Source: Opitutales bacterium (GTDB lineage Bacteria > Verrucomicrobiota > Verrucomicrobiia > Opitutales > UBA2987). From it: a stretch of DNA of 64,000 bases. Every line of letters starts with the position of its first letter. The stretch's first letter is position 1. The DNA is taken from positions 26,745-90,744 of the forward strand of contig JAJFLU010000024.1 in NCBI GenBank assembly GCA_021772515.1, written 5' to 3'. Below are positions 1-8,886 of the stretch, in pieces. The position numbers and the translations under genes are program-made. The notes beneath the pieces were generated by a model. It worked only from the letters and a program-made list of their open reading frames with translations, was not told the origin of the DNA and did no database searches.

Positions 1-792
1 AAACGACAAGGTGAAATCCTCAAGCTTCTCGAAAGGGAAGGCGGTGCCAAGGTGACCGATTTGGGCCGACACTTTTCAGTCTCTGAGGTAACGATCCGGA
101 AAGACCTGGAAAAACTGGAAGCTGAAGGGGGCATTTTCAAGGGGCATGGGGGTGCCTTTTTAAAGGACGTTCCTGAGAAGTCCTCCGGTTTCTCATTCGA
201 GAAAACGGAAAATGTATATGAAAAGCAAGCGATTGGCCGAGCAGCAGAGCATTTGATTGAAAACCGTGACACCTTGATCATCGATTCGGGAACTACCACG
301 ATGGAATTGGCGAATGAGATTAATCAGGCCAAGAATCTCATTATTATTACAAATTCTGTGCCGGCCGCGCTTCGTTTGGCCAACATTCCCAGTATAGAAA
401 TCCATATTACTGGCGGAGAGGTTAACGCCAACAGTCTGGCTGTTGCAGGACCGCAGGCGGCAGACTTTTTTGAAAGCATTCATGTGGACAAACTCTTTCT
501 CTCCGCCATTGGTCTATCTTTCAAAACCGGCCTCGTTTACTCCGAAACAGACAGCGCCATTGTCAAGAAGGCGATGATTCAGGCGGCCGAACAGGTCTAT
601 TTGCTCCTCGATTCATCTAAGTTTGAAAAGAAATCCTTTTCACCCATCGGCGCGATAGAGGTGCTTGATTTCGTGATAACCGACAGCGGGATCAGTCCTG
701 CAAACCGTGAAGCCTTGGAAAAAATGGGGATTGAGGTGATTATCGCAAATCGAGGATTTGCCGGGACCGATTCCGATCAGACAGGTTCTTAG
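1..792 (+). CDS. DeoR-family transcriptional regulator (5'-truncated by window edge)
   Basis: The open frame runs back to base 1 ahead of the GTG that the ORF track uses, and that upstream stretch (RQGEILKLLERE) is the usual first helix of a DeoR helix-turn-helix. The true start therefore lies left of the window. The HTH continues through VSEVTIRKDLEKLEAEG and KGHGGAF, typical of the family. The rest is the DeoR sensor domain, an ISOCOT-type fold that binds phosphorylated sugars or nucleosides, with IDSGTTTMELA and TNS segments. DeoR proteins are usually local repressors, so the ThuA-like gene 282 bp downstream is a possible target, but I see no clear operator. A small hairpin (GGTTC-TTA-GAACC) overlaps the stop codon. 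Family call is firm; ligand unknown. Confidence 0.9.
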   Translation, partial: KRQGEILKLLEREGGAKVTDLGRHFSVSEVTIRKDLEKLEAEGGIFKGHGGAFLKDVPEKSSGFSFEKTENVYEKQAIGRAAEHLIENRDTLIIDSGTTTMELANEINQAKNLIIITNSVPAALRLANIPSIEIHITGGEVNANSLAVAGPQAADFFESIHVDKLFLSAIGLSFKTGLVYSETDSAIVKKAMIQAAEQVYLLLDSSKFEKKSFSPIGAIEVLDFVITDSGISPANREALEKMGIEVIIANRGFAGTDSDQTGS

Positions 793-1074
793 AACCGGAA
801 CTGACCAGAACCGGGTAGTTAAAGAGAATAACACGGCAATTACTCTACTAATATTCTAGTAAACTAGGTCGGCCACACTACTTAAGACCGTGAGATAATT
901 AGTTTTTTAGAATATTAGCTTATCACACGAATTCTTCGCGAATTCAATACGGGAACCGGGCCGTTAGATTCCGAGGATCATGCATTAACGCTGATTTAGA
1001 TGTTGGAAACATTATAAAAATTGGATTCCTCGGTATGATAAGATAGAGACCTCTCTAACATAGGAAAAACGAAA
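793..1074. other. Intergenic region between deoR-like and thuA-like genes
   Basis: No gene is seen in these 282 bases. The stretch is AT-rich. It contains a short symmetric element (GAATTC-TTCGC-GAATTC, near 930-946) and AGAACCGG twice just after the deoR stop. Either could be an operator for the DeoR protein, but nothing proves it. A TAGGA-like ribosome-binding site precedes the ATG at 1075. Confidence 0.3.
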
Positions 1075-1869
1075 ATGAAAAAATTATCCGTCATCGCATG
1101 GAACGAGAATGTTCACGAGCAAGTGAATAAGGTCGTTAAAGAAATCTATCCTGGAGGAATACATAACGCGATTGCGGAAGGTTTACGAAATCAGGATGGC
1201 GATGGGCTTCTTGAGGTATCGACCGCCACTTTGCAGGAACCAGAACACGGCCTCACGGCAGAACGCCTTGAAGACACTGATGTTCTTTTCTGGTGGGGAC
1301 ACCGTGCGCACAACGAGGTCGTTGATGCCATCGTTGACCGGGTTCAAGAACGCGTTCTCCAAGGTATGGGACTTGTCGTCCTCCACTCCGGGCATTTTTC
1401 CAAAATCTTCAAGCGCCTGATGGGAACCTCCTGCGGCCTCAAATGGCGGGAAGCTGGAGAACGTGAGCGGCTTTGGGTGACGAATCCCGGTCATCCAATT
1501 GTCAGAGGACTGGGGGATTGTATCGAGCTTGAACATACGGAGATGTACGGCGAACCATTCGGCATTCCTGTACCGGACGAGCAGGTTTTTATCTCGTGGT
1601 TTGAAGGCGGGGAGGTCTTTCGTTCTGGATGTTGCTGGCATCGCGGAAACGGGAAAATATTCTATTTTCGACCGGGGCATGAGACCTACCCCATCTACCA
1701 TAACGGGCAGATTCACCAGATCCTTTATAATGCAGCGCTTTGGGCGGCTCCACAGGGAGCATGGTCAGGGGTTATGAATGCTCCCAACGTACCAGTTGAA
1801 CATGCCCGTGAAAAGATCCGTAGGAAAGGTGAATCCTTGCATGCCGAGGGTGAAGAAGGATTTAAGTAA
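1075..1869 (+). CDS. ThuA-like domain protein (trehalose-utilisation family)
   Basis: This 264-aa protein fits the ThuA family, which has a class I glutamine-amidotransferase-like fold. Supporting segments are the N-terminal [10 protein letters not shown], the central [10 protein letters not shown] and [14 protein letters not shown] strands, HTEMYGEPF, and C-terminal [16 protein letters not shown]. Family members are found in sugar-catabolic operons, where they are linked to trehalose or keto-sugar metabolism; the chemistry is generally unproven. No signal peptide is visible, so it is probably cytoplasmic. It starts at ATG with a nearby TAGGA. The DeoR-type regulator upstream suggests a small carbohydrate-use unit. 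It is not clear whether this pair is core chromosome or cargo of the island that follows. Confidence 0.85.
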   Translation: MKKLSVIAWNENVHEQVNKVVKEIYPGGIHNAIAEGLRNQDGDGLLEVSTATLQEPEHGLTAERLEDTDVLFWWGHRAHNEVVDAIVDRVQERVLQGMGLVVLHSGHFSKIFKRLMGTSCGLKWREAGERERLWVTNPGHPIVRGLGDCIELEHTEMYGEPFGIPVPDEQVFISWFEGGEVFRSGCCWHRGNGKIFYFRPGHETYPIYHNGQIHQILYNAALWAAPQGAWSGVMNAPNVPVEHAREKIRRKGESLHAEGEEGFK

Positions 1870-2820
1870 ACAACCTTACTATCACGAGGAATTTTCAAAA
1901 GAACAAAATCACTCTGGAATTACCAAAAAACAGAGCAGCCATTTTTACGGGTACCAGCAATGGGTTGGGGTGACAGATTGCATTACACTTCTCAGACTAT
2001 GGTTGTAAAATCGTCCCTGTTTAAAGTGCTGAACCGGTTTTGAACTTCGGTGAGCGGAGGTTCGCTTTATAGCAGAAGGATAGATCATCCCTTCCGCCCG
2101 CCCTGGACTAGCTCGGACAATAGAAGGCAAAACTTCAACAAGCAGATAGTCCAGACGAACCAAGAGTGGTAAACAAGGTATTTGGGGGCAAGGTTCACTC
2201 CACCCAGAAAATTCACAGTAATTGCCATTATCTGTCCTGTAAGGCTCATAGTCAATTCCTTAGTCTAATGGGTATGAGCATACCCGGAAGACTGATCGCT
2301 TTCAAAAAGGAGTTACTGGCTTACCTTTCCAAAGAAGTCTTTAGGCGTAGAACCTGACTTTAATATAGACGTGTGTGAGCCTTTTGAAAAAGCTGGCTAT
2401 CGCATTGTCAGGCAAATTTTCATCAACACGATCTGGTCAACCCTGAGATTCTACGAAACCCGATTGGTTTAATATTTTTTTCCATTATCTGGCGTAGTGT
2501 CTCGATTGGGAACCGCCTCCTGATAGATATTTTTATGCTAAGAACATTAAAATCCATCCCTCCCTTTCTTCCATTTTGCGGCGTATGGCCGTCAAGGTAT
2601 TGCTCGTTCCTGCGCTCCACCTTGACAGCCCGCCTGAATTTTTGGAAGAGGGGTCGGGTTTTTATGAATGGTTTACCGTTCGCTTGCCGCCGCTATCCGT
2701 ATTTCTCCGGTTCGTCACGCATTCGGGTTTCATGGCTCTCACAATACTCGCCTGTCCTGCAATTGATTTTTTTCACCCAATACCGTACAATCTTCAAATA
2801 CCACGATGACGAGGTATTCT
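1870..2820. other. Gene-poor, degenerate stretch at the island's left part
   Basis: About 950 bases hold no convincing gene. The short ORFs here (for example 2166-2357 and 2535-2861) show no recognisable domain and lack plausible ribosome-binding sites. The sequence looks like decayed accessory DNA. One structured repeat inside it is listed separately. Confidence 0.5.
2587..2630. repeat. Imperfect palindrome with GCTCGTTCCTGCGCTC loop
   Basis: GGCCGTCAAGGT (2587-2598) pairs with ACCTTGACAGCC (2619-2630) with one mismatch, giving a 12-bp stem around a 20-nt loop. Short stem-loops with this kind of loop occur as dispersed intergenic repeats in some genomes. Here only one copy was noticed, so it may be a REP-like element or a transcript-end structure. 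It has no U-tract. Confidence 0.4.
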
Positions 2821-2821
2821 T

Positions 2822-3435
2822 CCCCGTCTCTCATCTCGCAGAATTCCATGAAGCTTGCTGAACTCCCGGATTTCCTTCGCATCTACGGCAAACCCTAAAG
2901 ACATCAGATGTTTTCTCAATTCACCCGTTCTGTAACGCTCTTTCGGATTGGCTAGCAAGTAAAATAAGGCATTCAGCTTCCACTAGCTAGCTGAACCATA
3001 CGTTTCCGGCCCCAGTTGATCGACGGCTCTAGACCCCAGCAGATCTACCGCCTTAGCTATCTCTTTAAAGAACTTGGCCCGATCATGGTGAATCGCCTCC
3101 GCCATAATATCCAAACTCACCCTTTGTAGGGCAATGCTAACCTCATAGCTCTTAGCGTTGCTCATTCCTTTCTTCCACTCGTAGACGAATAGAAACGCCG
3201 TCAGGTCGATATTTCCCGCCTGAAACTGTTGCATCAGTTCTTCAATCTCGAGAAGCTTGAGACCACCGTAGGACCGATTTTGGAATCGCCAGATGTGCCG
3301 ATTTATTCCATCGACCCCCTCTTTTCCAATATGCGCTATTCAGTTCCGATGAAGGCTTGTCGATCCTACCGGATAGCACTTTAGCAAACCGCTCCCCATC
3401 TTCTGGCAGTGCTTTGCCCCGAAAATACTCTCACT
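2822..3435 (-). pseudogene. Broken copy of the 263-aa island gene at 8006-8797
   Basis: On the minus strand this stretch aligns clearly with the intact gene at 8006-8797. For example, QAGNIDLTAFLFVYEWKK here matches QAGNIDLTAFLFVCEWKK, and both continue to QLGPETYGSAS. The copy is dead. The Trp codon after YGSAS has become TAG (CTA at 2983-2985 on the plus strand), and the 5' part of the gene beyond about 3435 is missing. At least one small indel upstream shifts the frame. The 83-aa ORF at 2983-3234 is only the surviving middle part. DNA similarity between the copies resumes past the nonsense codon to about 2830. Its presence left of the restriction-modification pair means the pair is flanked by two copies of this gene in the same orientation. 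Confidence 0.85.
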
Positions 3436-3994
3436 TAAAGTGGTAGTGAAGATGGGGTCCGATCAAAAGGCATCCAGGATGTCTGCCAGGCCAACAATAT
3501 CAGTCTGAGTCGAGTAGAGCGATTGCGACTCGCACCCGATACGGTATTTTCAAAAGAAAAGGAACCAGTGCTGTGAGATTCTCAAACAGCACAGAATCAC
3601 TCAGCCCAGTTTTCGCCGAACAACGGTCAAATCCTCAACGAATAGTAATTGCTGCCTATTCAACTTCAGGAAGCCCGAAAAAACAATTGCCAAAGCGTAA
3701 AAAATTGAGCAATTTTCACCCGAAATCCTCCAAGGGCGAAATTTTAACTATTTATATCCACCATTTGGAAAATTTGAAAATATATATCATGAGTCAACCT
3801 CCGTAAGTATTTTATATATTTCATACCTTTTGTTAAATCATGTTGGAAATCAACGATTTGAAATACATTTTTACATTTCCGATTCGACTTGGGAACCTGC
3901 CTTCACTCTCTGCGAAGTATCTATTTCACGCACCGTTTTTATACAAGACGATTGACGAACTAGCGAAACTTGGCTTTCAACACATTTATAAAAG
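3436..3994. other. AT-rich intergenic region upstream of the methyltransferase gene
   Basis: This stretch of about 560 bases has no supported gene. The 77-aa ORF at 3573-3806 has no recognisable features. The last 200 bases are strongly AT-rich and presumably carry the promoter of the methyltransferase operon, but I could not assign -35/-10 boxes with confidence. Confidence 0.4.
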
Positions 3995-6900
3995 ATGCTG
4001 ACTCTCAATGAGATAATTTGTCTCCTGGGCTATAGCGATTCGTCCCAGTTTTTTCGCGAGAATCCTCCGGATGATCCTTATTTAAGCGGCCTGCATCAAA
4101 CAGCTACGAATGCAGCCAGCAATCTTTCACCGAAACCGGTCATCGAAGGGCTATACTACTTTGAGACTCAAGCCCCGGACTTAGACGGTGCAAATAAAAC
4201 TGGGCGCCTGCGTCCCGCCGTCTGTGTTGCAGAGGCTGCCACTAAAGACATCGCGCGACAACTCCACCGGCGGCTATGGAATCTTGGAACCGTCCCTTTC
4301 ATTATCATTCGCCTGCCCAACGAAATTCAACTTTACAGCGGTTTCAAATACGATCGTGAGCATGATGAGCCATTCAAGATTCTCCATAGCAATGACGAAA
4401 CGCAGACTTATCTAACCATTTTAAACGCTGAAACCATTGATTCAGGACGTATTTGGCGGACTCCATTAGCGGATGAATTGAGTGCTCGTGACCGGGTCGA
4501 CACTAGCCTGCTTAATAATCTGAATGCGCTTAGCAAAGTCCTGCGAAAAATAATTCACCCCGTATTGCCAGCGTCGGCAGCGCACGCTTTGATCGGTAAA
4601 TATATCTATTTGCGCTTTCTCAAGGATCGACGCATCCTGACAGATAACTGGATAAGGGACGAAGCGGGTTTGTCTTCACTGGAAGATGTTTTTGGTCGTA
4701 ACGCGTCACGTAATAAACTTCGTAAATTAGTCAATGCGCTGGAAGATAAATTTAATGGAGGCGTTTTTAAACTGGATTACACCAAAATTCAGGACAAGCA
4801 TGTTCGAATAGTCGCTTCAGTTTTCAGTGGTGATGAATTACTGTCGTCGAATCATACCCTTGTTCGCCAGCTTTCACTCAATTTTCAAATTTATCATTTT
4901 GAGTATATTCCGGTCGAATTACTTTCGTCTATTTATGAGCAGTTCCTGCACGCTGATAAAAAAGGCCGTGAGAAAGGAGCTTACTACACACCAGAGCCAT
5001 TAGCGGACTACCTGTTATTCGAAATGAATACAGTAAAACCATTACGTCCTGGTATGACTGTGTTCGATCCTGCTTGCGGCTCAGGAATCTTTCTTGTTCT
5101 GGCCTACCGTCGTCTCGTTGAGTTGAAAAAAAAGGAACTTGGTCGCAGTCTTAGGGCCGCTGAATTACGTAACATTCTCGTCGAATCAATTTTCGGTGTC
5201 GAACGGGAATCGGAAGCCTGCAATGTCGCGGCATTTAGTTTGCTTTTGGCAATGTGGCATTACATCGATCCTCCTGAGTTGGAGCGTATGCATTGGAAGT
5301 TTCAGTTTCCAAACCTGCTTGAAACTAATCTCTGCCAATCCGACTTCTTTGAACAATATACGCGATTCCGTCGGGAAGGTCGTAAATTCGACTGGGTGGT
5401 GGGTAACCCGCCATGGGTAGAGGATAAATCAGCTACGAACCCAGATAGTAATGATCAAAAGGTATTTGCTCACTGGAGATCAGAGCCGAAAAACAGAGTA
5501 CATACACCTGGAAAGAAAGTACAGCTAGGCTTTGCTTGGGAAACGCTCAATTTTGTTGCCCAGAATGGAGTTATAGGCCTCGTTATGCCTGCGCCGGATT
5601 TGTTCAACAGCGAGTCAGCAGGTTTTCGCCGGTCTTTTTTCACCGCAACAACTTTTCGACGAATCACGAATTTTGCCAATATCCGCGGATCGCTTTTTAC
5701 TCGGAAGCAAACAAGGCATAAGCATCTTGACGATGAGGGTGACAGCAGCAACGCCTCTATGCCTGCTTCTACTTGGGTTTTTCAGCCCGTTAGAGAGGAT
5801 GTGCGGGAACCGGATATTGTCCATGCGGCGCCATTGGTTGTCAATCAACACGCATTGAGCGGCCATGGGAAAAGCCATTTGTGGAGCATAACCATCTATG
5901 GTGGTGATATTTGCTATGTCCCTGCAAAGGAGGCGGCAACTGGCGAAGCACATGTTTGGAAACTTGCTCAATGGGGGACGCGACGCGACGCGTGGGCTCT
6001 TCGACGACTCAATCAACTCTATCCGACAACATTGAGCAAATACTGCGAGTCCCAAGATTGGCTAAAACCATATAAAGAAGAAAATGCCCGGCTTCAGTTT
6101 CCTGTCGAGGGTCCTCAAATTAAAAATGATCCGGGAAAGAATAACGAAAATGCGTATCTTCGAGAATACATTGGTAAAAAACGGGTCGTGGCTCAATTGC
6201 TTGGCGATGAGAAGAAACATAAGGGACAGCGTTTCACAATATCAGAAAACACGTTGGAAACGATTACTGAGAAAAACTGTTATTTTCGGCGTAAAGGTGG
6301 TTTAGAAGCATCATATCCTCCGCATCTTTATTTTTCCTATTATTGGAAAGACTTCATGATTTACTCTGATGAGTTTTTTGTCATCCCTCCCCGTCGTTTT
6401 GGTATTGCATGTCCTCCTGAAGACGCCGAAAAACTACGAGCGTTGGCAGTCTACCTTTGGAGTTCGCTTGCAGACTATTTCATTTTTTTTAATACACCGC
6501 AGTGGGGTGTCTATTCAACCAAGCGGCAGGTCAACGTATCCCAGGTTCGAAAGATTCCAGTTCCTGACTTTAGTAGTGAACAAATCTCTGTTTTGGCGAA
6601 TCTGCACAGTGAAATTGTAGCCGGGGAACTGGACCGTGTAAAAAAATTCTCGCTTGAAGCTGAAGATTCAGGTTGGGAAAAACGGCGCCAGAAACGCATC
6701 GACAAGGCAGTGTTTGCTCTCGTGAAACCGCCACATCAATTACAGATGCTCGTTGAAGATTTCATTGAATACAGGCTACCGCTTGATGAAGGTAAACGCT
6801 ACGCCAAACGGCTCTGTGGCCAACCAACCAAGAAGGAACTTTTAAGTTATGGAAAAGAACTGCGCAACGAATTGGATGTCTTTATTGAAAACGAGGTGCG

Positions 6901-7225
6901 GCACAAGATCGATTTCACGGTCAGCGAGGATTGGATTTACTGCCGAATTACACAGGAAGATCGACTGAACGCTGTGTCGGCTACCCAATTCGGATACGCA
7001 AAAGCCGACGGCGGAACAACAGCACTATTAGGAAAAATTCGTCAGCTAGCCGGGCAAGAATTATCGGGCCGGTTTTTTCTCCAGCGTGAAGTTATCATCG
7101 TCGAAACGAAGGCGCTTCACCTTTTCAAGGCTGCACGCAGGATGGACTGGACACGAGCTTCTGCGCTTTCCGATGCGGACAACCTCATTGCCCACGCGAT
7201 CGAGAAGAGTCATCAGGCCGCATGA
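3995..7225 (+). CDS. Large N6-adenine DNA methyltransferase, type IIG/Eco57I-like
   Basis: This 1076-aa protein carries a complete gamma-type adenine methyltransferase core. The SAM-binding motif DPACGSGIF is at residues 358-366 and the catalytic NPPW at 471-474. YEQFLHADKKGREKGAYYTPEPLA, the usual lead-in to motif X/I of Eco57I-type enzymes, precedes it. The N-terminal ~180 residues (LHRRLWNLGTVPFIIIRLP region) form a separate domain that could be a degenerate nuclease or DNA-binding module; I see no convincing D-ExK there. The C-terminal half (about 650-1076) would hold the target-recognition region and a tail unique to this protein. Its stop overlaps the start of the next gene (ATGA), so the two are almost certainly cotranslated. 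Function is inferred as site-specific DNA modification in a restriction or phage-defence pair; recognition sequence unknown. Confidence 0.85.
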   Translation: MLTLNEIICLLGYSDSSQFFRENPPDDPYLSGLHQTATNAASNLSPKPVIEGLYYFETQAPDLDGANKTGRLRPAVCVAEAATKDIARQLHRRLWNLGTVPFIIIRLPNEIQLYSGFKYDREHDEPFKILHSNDETQTYLTILNAETIDSGRIWRTPLADELSARDRVDTSLLNNLNALSKVLRKIIHPVLPASAAHALIGKYIYLRFLKDRRILTDNWIRDEAGLSSLEDVFGRNASRNKLRKLVNALEDKFNGGVFKLDYTKIQDKHVRIVASVFSGDELLSSNHTLVRQLSLNFQIYHFEYIPVELLSSIYEQFLHADKKGREKGAYYTPEPLADYLLFEMNTVKPLRPGMTVFDPACGSGIFLVLAYRRLVELKKKELGRSLRAAELRNILVESIFGVERESEACNVAAFSLLLAMWHYIDPPELERMHWKFQFPNLLETNLCQSDFFEQYTRFRREGRKFDWVVGNPPWVEDKSATNPDSNDQKVFAHWRSEPKNRVHTPGKKVQLGFAWETLNFVAQNGVIGLVMPAPDLFNSESAGFRRSFFTATTFRRITNFANIRGSLFTRKQTRHKHLDDEGDSSNASMPASTWVFQPVREDVREPDIVHAAPLVVNQHALSGHGKSHLWSITIYGGDICYVPAKEAATGEAHVWKLAQWGTRRDAWALRRLNQLYPTTLSKYCESQDWLKPYKEENARLQFPVEGPQIKNDPGKNNENAYLREYIGKKRVVAQLLGDEKKHKGQRFTISENTLETITEKNCYFRRKGGLEASYPPHLYFSYYWKDFMIYSDEFFVIPPRRFGIACPPEDAEKLRALAVYLWSSLADYFIFFNTPQWGVYSTKRQVNVSQVRKIPVPDFSSEQISVLANLHSEIVAGELDRVKKFSLEAEDSGWEKRRQKRIDKAVFALVKPPHQLQMLVEDFIEYRLPLDEGKRYAKRLCGQPTKKELLSYGKELRNELDVFIENEVRHKIDFTVSEDWIYCRITQEDRLNAVSATQFGYAKADGGTTALLGKIRQLAGQELSGRFFLQREVIIVETKALHLFKAARRMDWTRASALSDADNLIAHAIEKSHQAA

Positions 7226-7866
7226 GCAAAGCCACCGACTTACCCAGCCGTTATCGACAAGCTTTCCGTAAGAAGGTTCATAGGCTCATCGCATGGGGGT
7301 ATCAGGACGCGAAAGCAAAATGCGGCCCTAAAGAAGAGGAAGAAAGCATTACGGGGTATATTTCAGATGCGGTAGAATTGCGATTGGATGACCCTGGGAT
7401 CCCTTCTGATTACAATTCAATAGGTATCCACGAAGAAAAACCACATGGTGGAGACGGTCGTAAAGGAAAGGGGCGATATCGCATCGATATCCAGTTCAAG
7501 GATTCGAGTAGTCGGCCGCGGGCTCGGTTTAGTATCGAAGCCAAGCGACTGAAGACGGGGGGGTTCCCAATCGGAGCATACACTGGAAACGAGGGAATGG
7601 AATGCTTTCTAAATGGGTCTTATGCTAGAAACGAACCAGAGGTTGCGATGCTCGCTTACGTGCAAAATAAAGAGTTTGCCTATTGGCACAGACAATTACA
7701 TAGCAAATTCGATAATGACGCTGGATTAAAACGAACCATCAAAAGAGAACTAAAAGCCGTTGAAGTTATTCTGGAATTACCGCACGAATTGCTCAGTGAG
7801 CATAACCGGAACGGAGCCAGCGTAGTAATGATATACCATATTTTTCTCGACTGCCGTGTAGCATGA
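7222..7866 (+). CDS. Small PD-(D/E)XK-like protein, probable restriction partner
   Basis: I do not recognise this 214-aa protein as a named family. It overlaps the methyltransferase stop by four bases (ATGA), so it is the second gene of that operon. Residues 85-110 read RYRIDIQF then ARFSIEAKRL, giving D89 followed by E106-x-K108 on consecutive strands. This is the classic PD-(D/E)XK nuclease pattern, with an acidic helix (EEEESITGYISDAVE) upstream. I therefore infer that it supplies DNA cleavage for the methyltransferase. It could instead be a nuclease-fold specificity or accessory protein. There is no signal peptide or membrane segment. Confidence 0.6.
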   Translation: MSKATDLPSRYRQAFRKKVHRLIAWGYQDAKAKCGPKEEEESITGYISDAVELRLDDPGIPSDYNSIGIHEEKPHGGDGRKGKGRYRIDIQFKDSSSRPRARFSIEAKRLKTGGFPIGAYTGNEGMECFLNGSYARNEPEVAMLAYVQNKEFAYWHRQLHSKFDNDAGLKRTIKRELKAVEVILELPHELLSEHNRNGASVVMIYHIFLDCRVA

Positions 7867-8005
7867 TTTGTAGTTGCCACTACTCGACCAACCGGACAGC
7901 GTAAGATAACTTAAACCAGAGATATTACATTGCCAAACAAATCCTATCTTTCATAAATTGGGTATATTATTCTTTGCTTTTCATAGTCGTTTTTTAATTC
8001 ATTTG

Positions 8006-8797
8006 TCAGGTTTTTTTTGGAATTCGCCCCCTTCTCTCGTCGCGTTGTATACCGTGAAGCTTGCAGAACTCCCGAATCTCCTTTGCGTCCACGGCCAGCA
8101 CTAAAGACCTCAAATGTTCCCTCAATTCCCCCGTCCGGTATCGCTCCTTCGGATGACCGAGCAAGTAAAGTAAGACATTCAGCTTCCACCAGCTCGCCGA
8201 TCCATACGTTTCCGGCCCCAGTTGGCCGACGGCTTTGGACTCCAGGAGATCAATCGCCTTGGCGATCTGATTGAAAAGCCTGGCCCGGTCGCGGTGGATC
8301 GTCTCAGCCATCAAATCCAAGCTCACCCTTTGCAGGGTAAGGCTAACTTCATCGCTCTTACCGTTGGCCGCTTCTTTCTTCCACTCACAGACGAACAGAA
8401 ACGCCGTTAGGTCGATATTCCCCGCCTGATACTGTTGCATCAGTGCTTCAATCTCAGACCGCTTGAGACCGCCATAGGATTGATTCTGGAATCGTTCGAT
8501 CTGTCGATACACTCCCTCGACCCCCTTTTTCCCAATGAGATTAACTAGTTCCTTAGAAGGTTCGTCACTCTGGCCGGAGAGCACCTTGGCAAACCTATAC
8601 CCATCTTCCGGTACCGGTTTGCCCCGAAAATACTCATCAAAGAGCTTCTGAATTTCAGACGAGGTCGCATATTCCGCCTTGAGCCAATGCCTCACATGAG
8701 GAGATTTGCGGCAAAGCCTCACCAACTCCATCATGGCGGCATCCTTGTCCTCAATGGACAAAGCTTTTTGTAAACGCTCTGGAGAGAATATGGACAT
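8006..8797 (-). CDS. Conserved hypothetical protein of the island, duplicated in the window
   Basis: This 263-aa protein is not one I recognise. It looks soluble and mostly helical, with no signal peptide. The N-terminus (SPERLQKALSIEDKDAAMMELVRLC) and the C-terminal KLHGIQRDERRGRIPKKT tail are charged, the latter perhaps contacting nucleic acid. It lies 89 bp downstream of the tyrosine recombinase on the same strand, so the two probably form one transcription unit of the mobile element. A decayed second copy lies about 5 kb away, also on the minus strand, on the far side of the methyltransferase operon. That suggests the gene travels with integrase modules of this kind. A role in excision, transfer or element maintenance would be speculation. 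Confidence 0.6.
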   Translation of the reverse strand: MSIFSPERLQKALSIEDKDAAMMELVRLCRKSPHVRHWLKAEYATSSEIQKLFDEYFRGKPVPEDGYRFAKVLSGQSDEPSKELVNLIGKKGVEGVYRQIERFQNQSYGGLKRSEIEALMQQYQAGNIDLTAFLFVCEWKKEAANGKSDEVSLTLQRVSLDLMAETIHRDRARLFNQIAKAIDLLESKAVGQLGPETYGSASWWKLNVLLYLLGHPKERYRTGELREHLRSLVLAVDAKEIREFCKLHGIQRDERRGRIPKKT

Positions 8798-8886
8798 AAG
8801 TGTCCGAAAGCGATCCGTTCCCTGGGCTAAGAAATAGAATCACAACGTAAGTTTGGGACTAGGACAACAAAGTAAGCGAAAAACGA

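Noticed and set aside
2535-2861. 108-aa plus-strand ORF in the gene-poor island stretch
   Set aside because: It spans the palindromic repeat and the end of the broken 263-aa gene copy, with no domain and no ribosome-binding site.
793-3994. Left attachment site (second copy of the tRNA-fMet 3' end) inside the window
   Set aside because: I looked for the GGTTCAAATCCCG core and found no second copy, so the left junction must lie outside the window.
3995-7866. Reading the methyltransferase operon as BREX (PglX) or DISARM
   Set aside because: None of the other core genes of those systems (BrxC/PglZ/BrxL, DrmA/DrmB) is present in the window.
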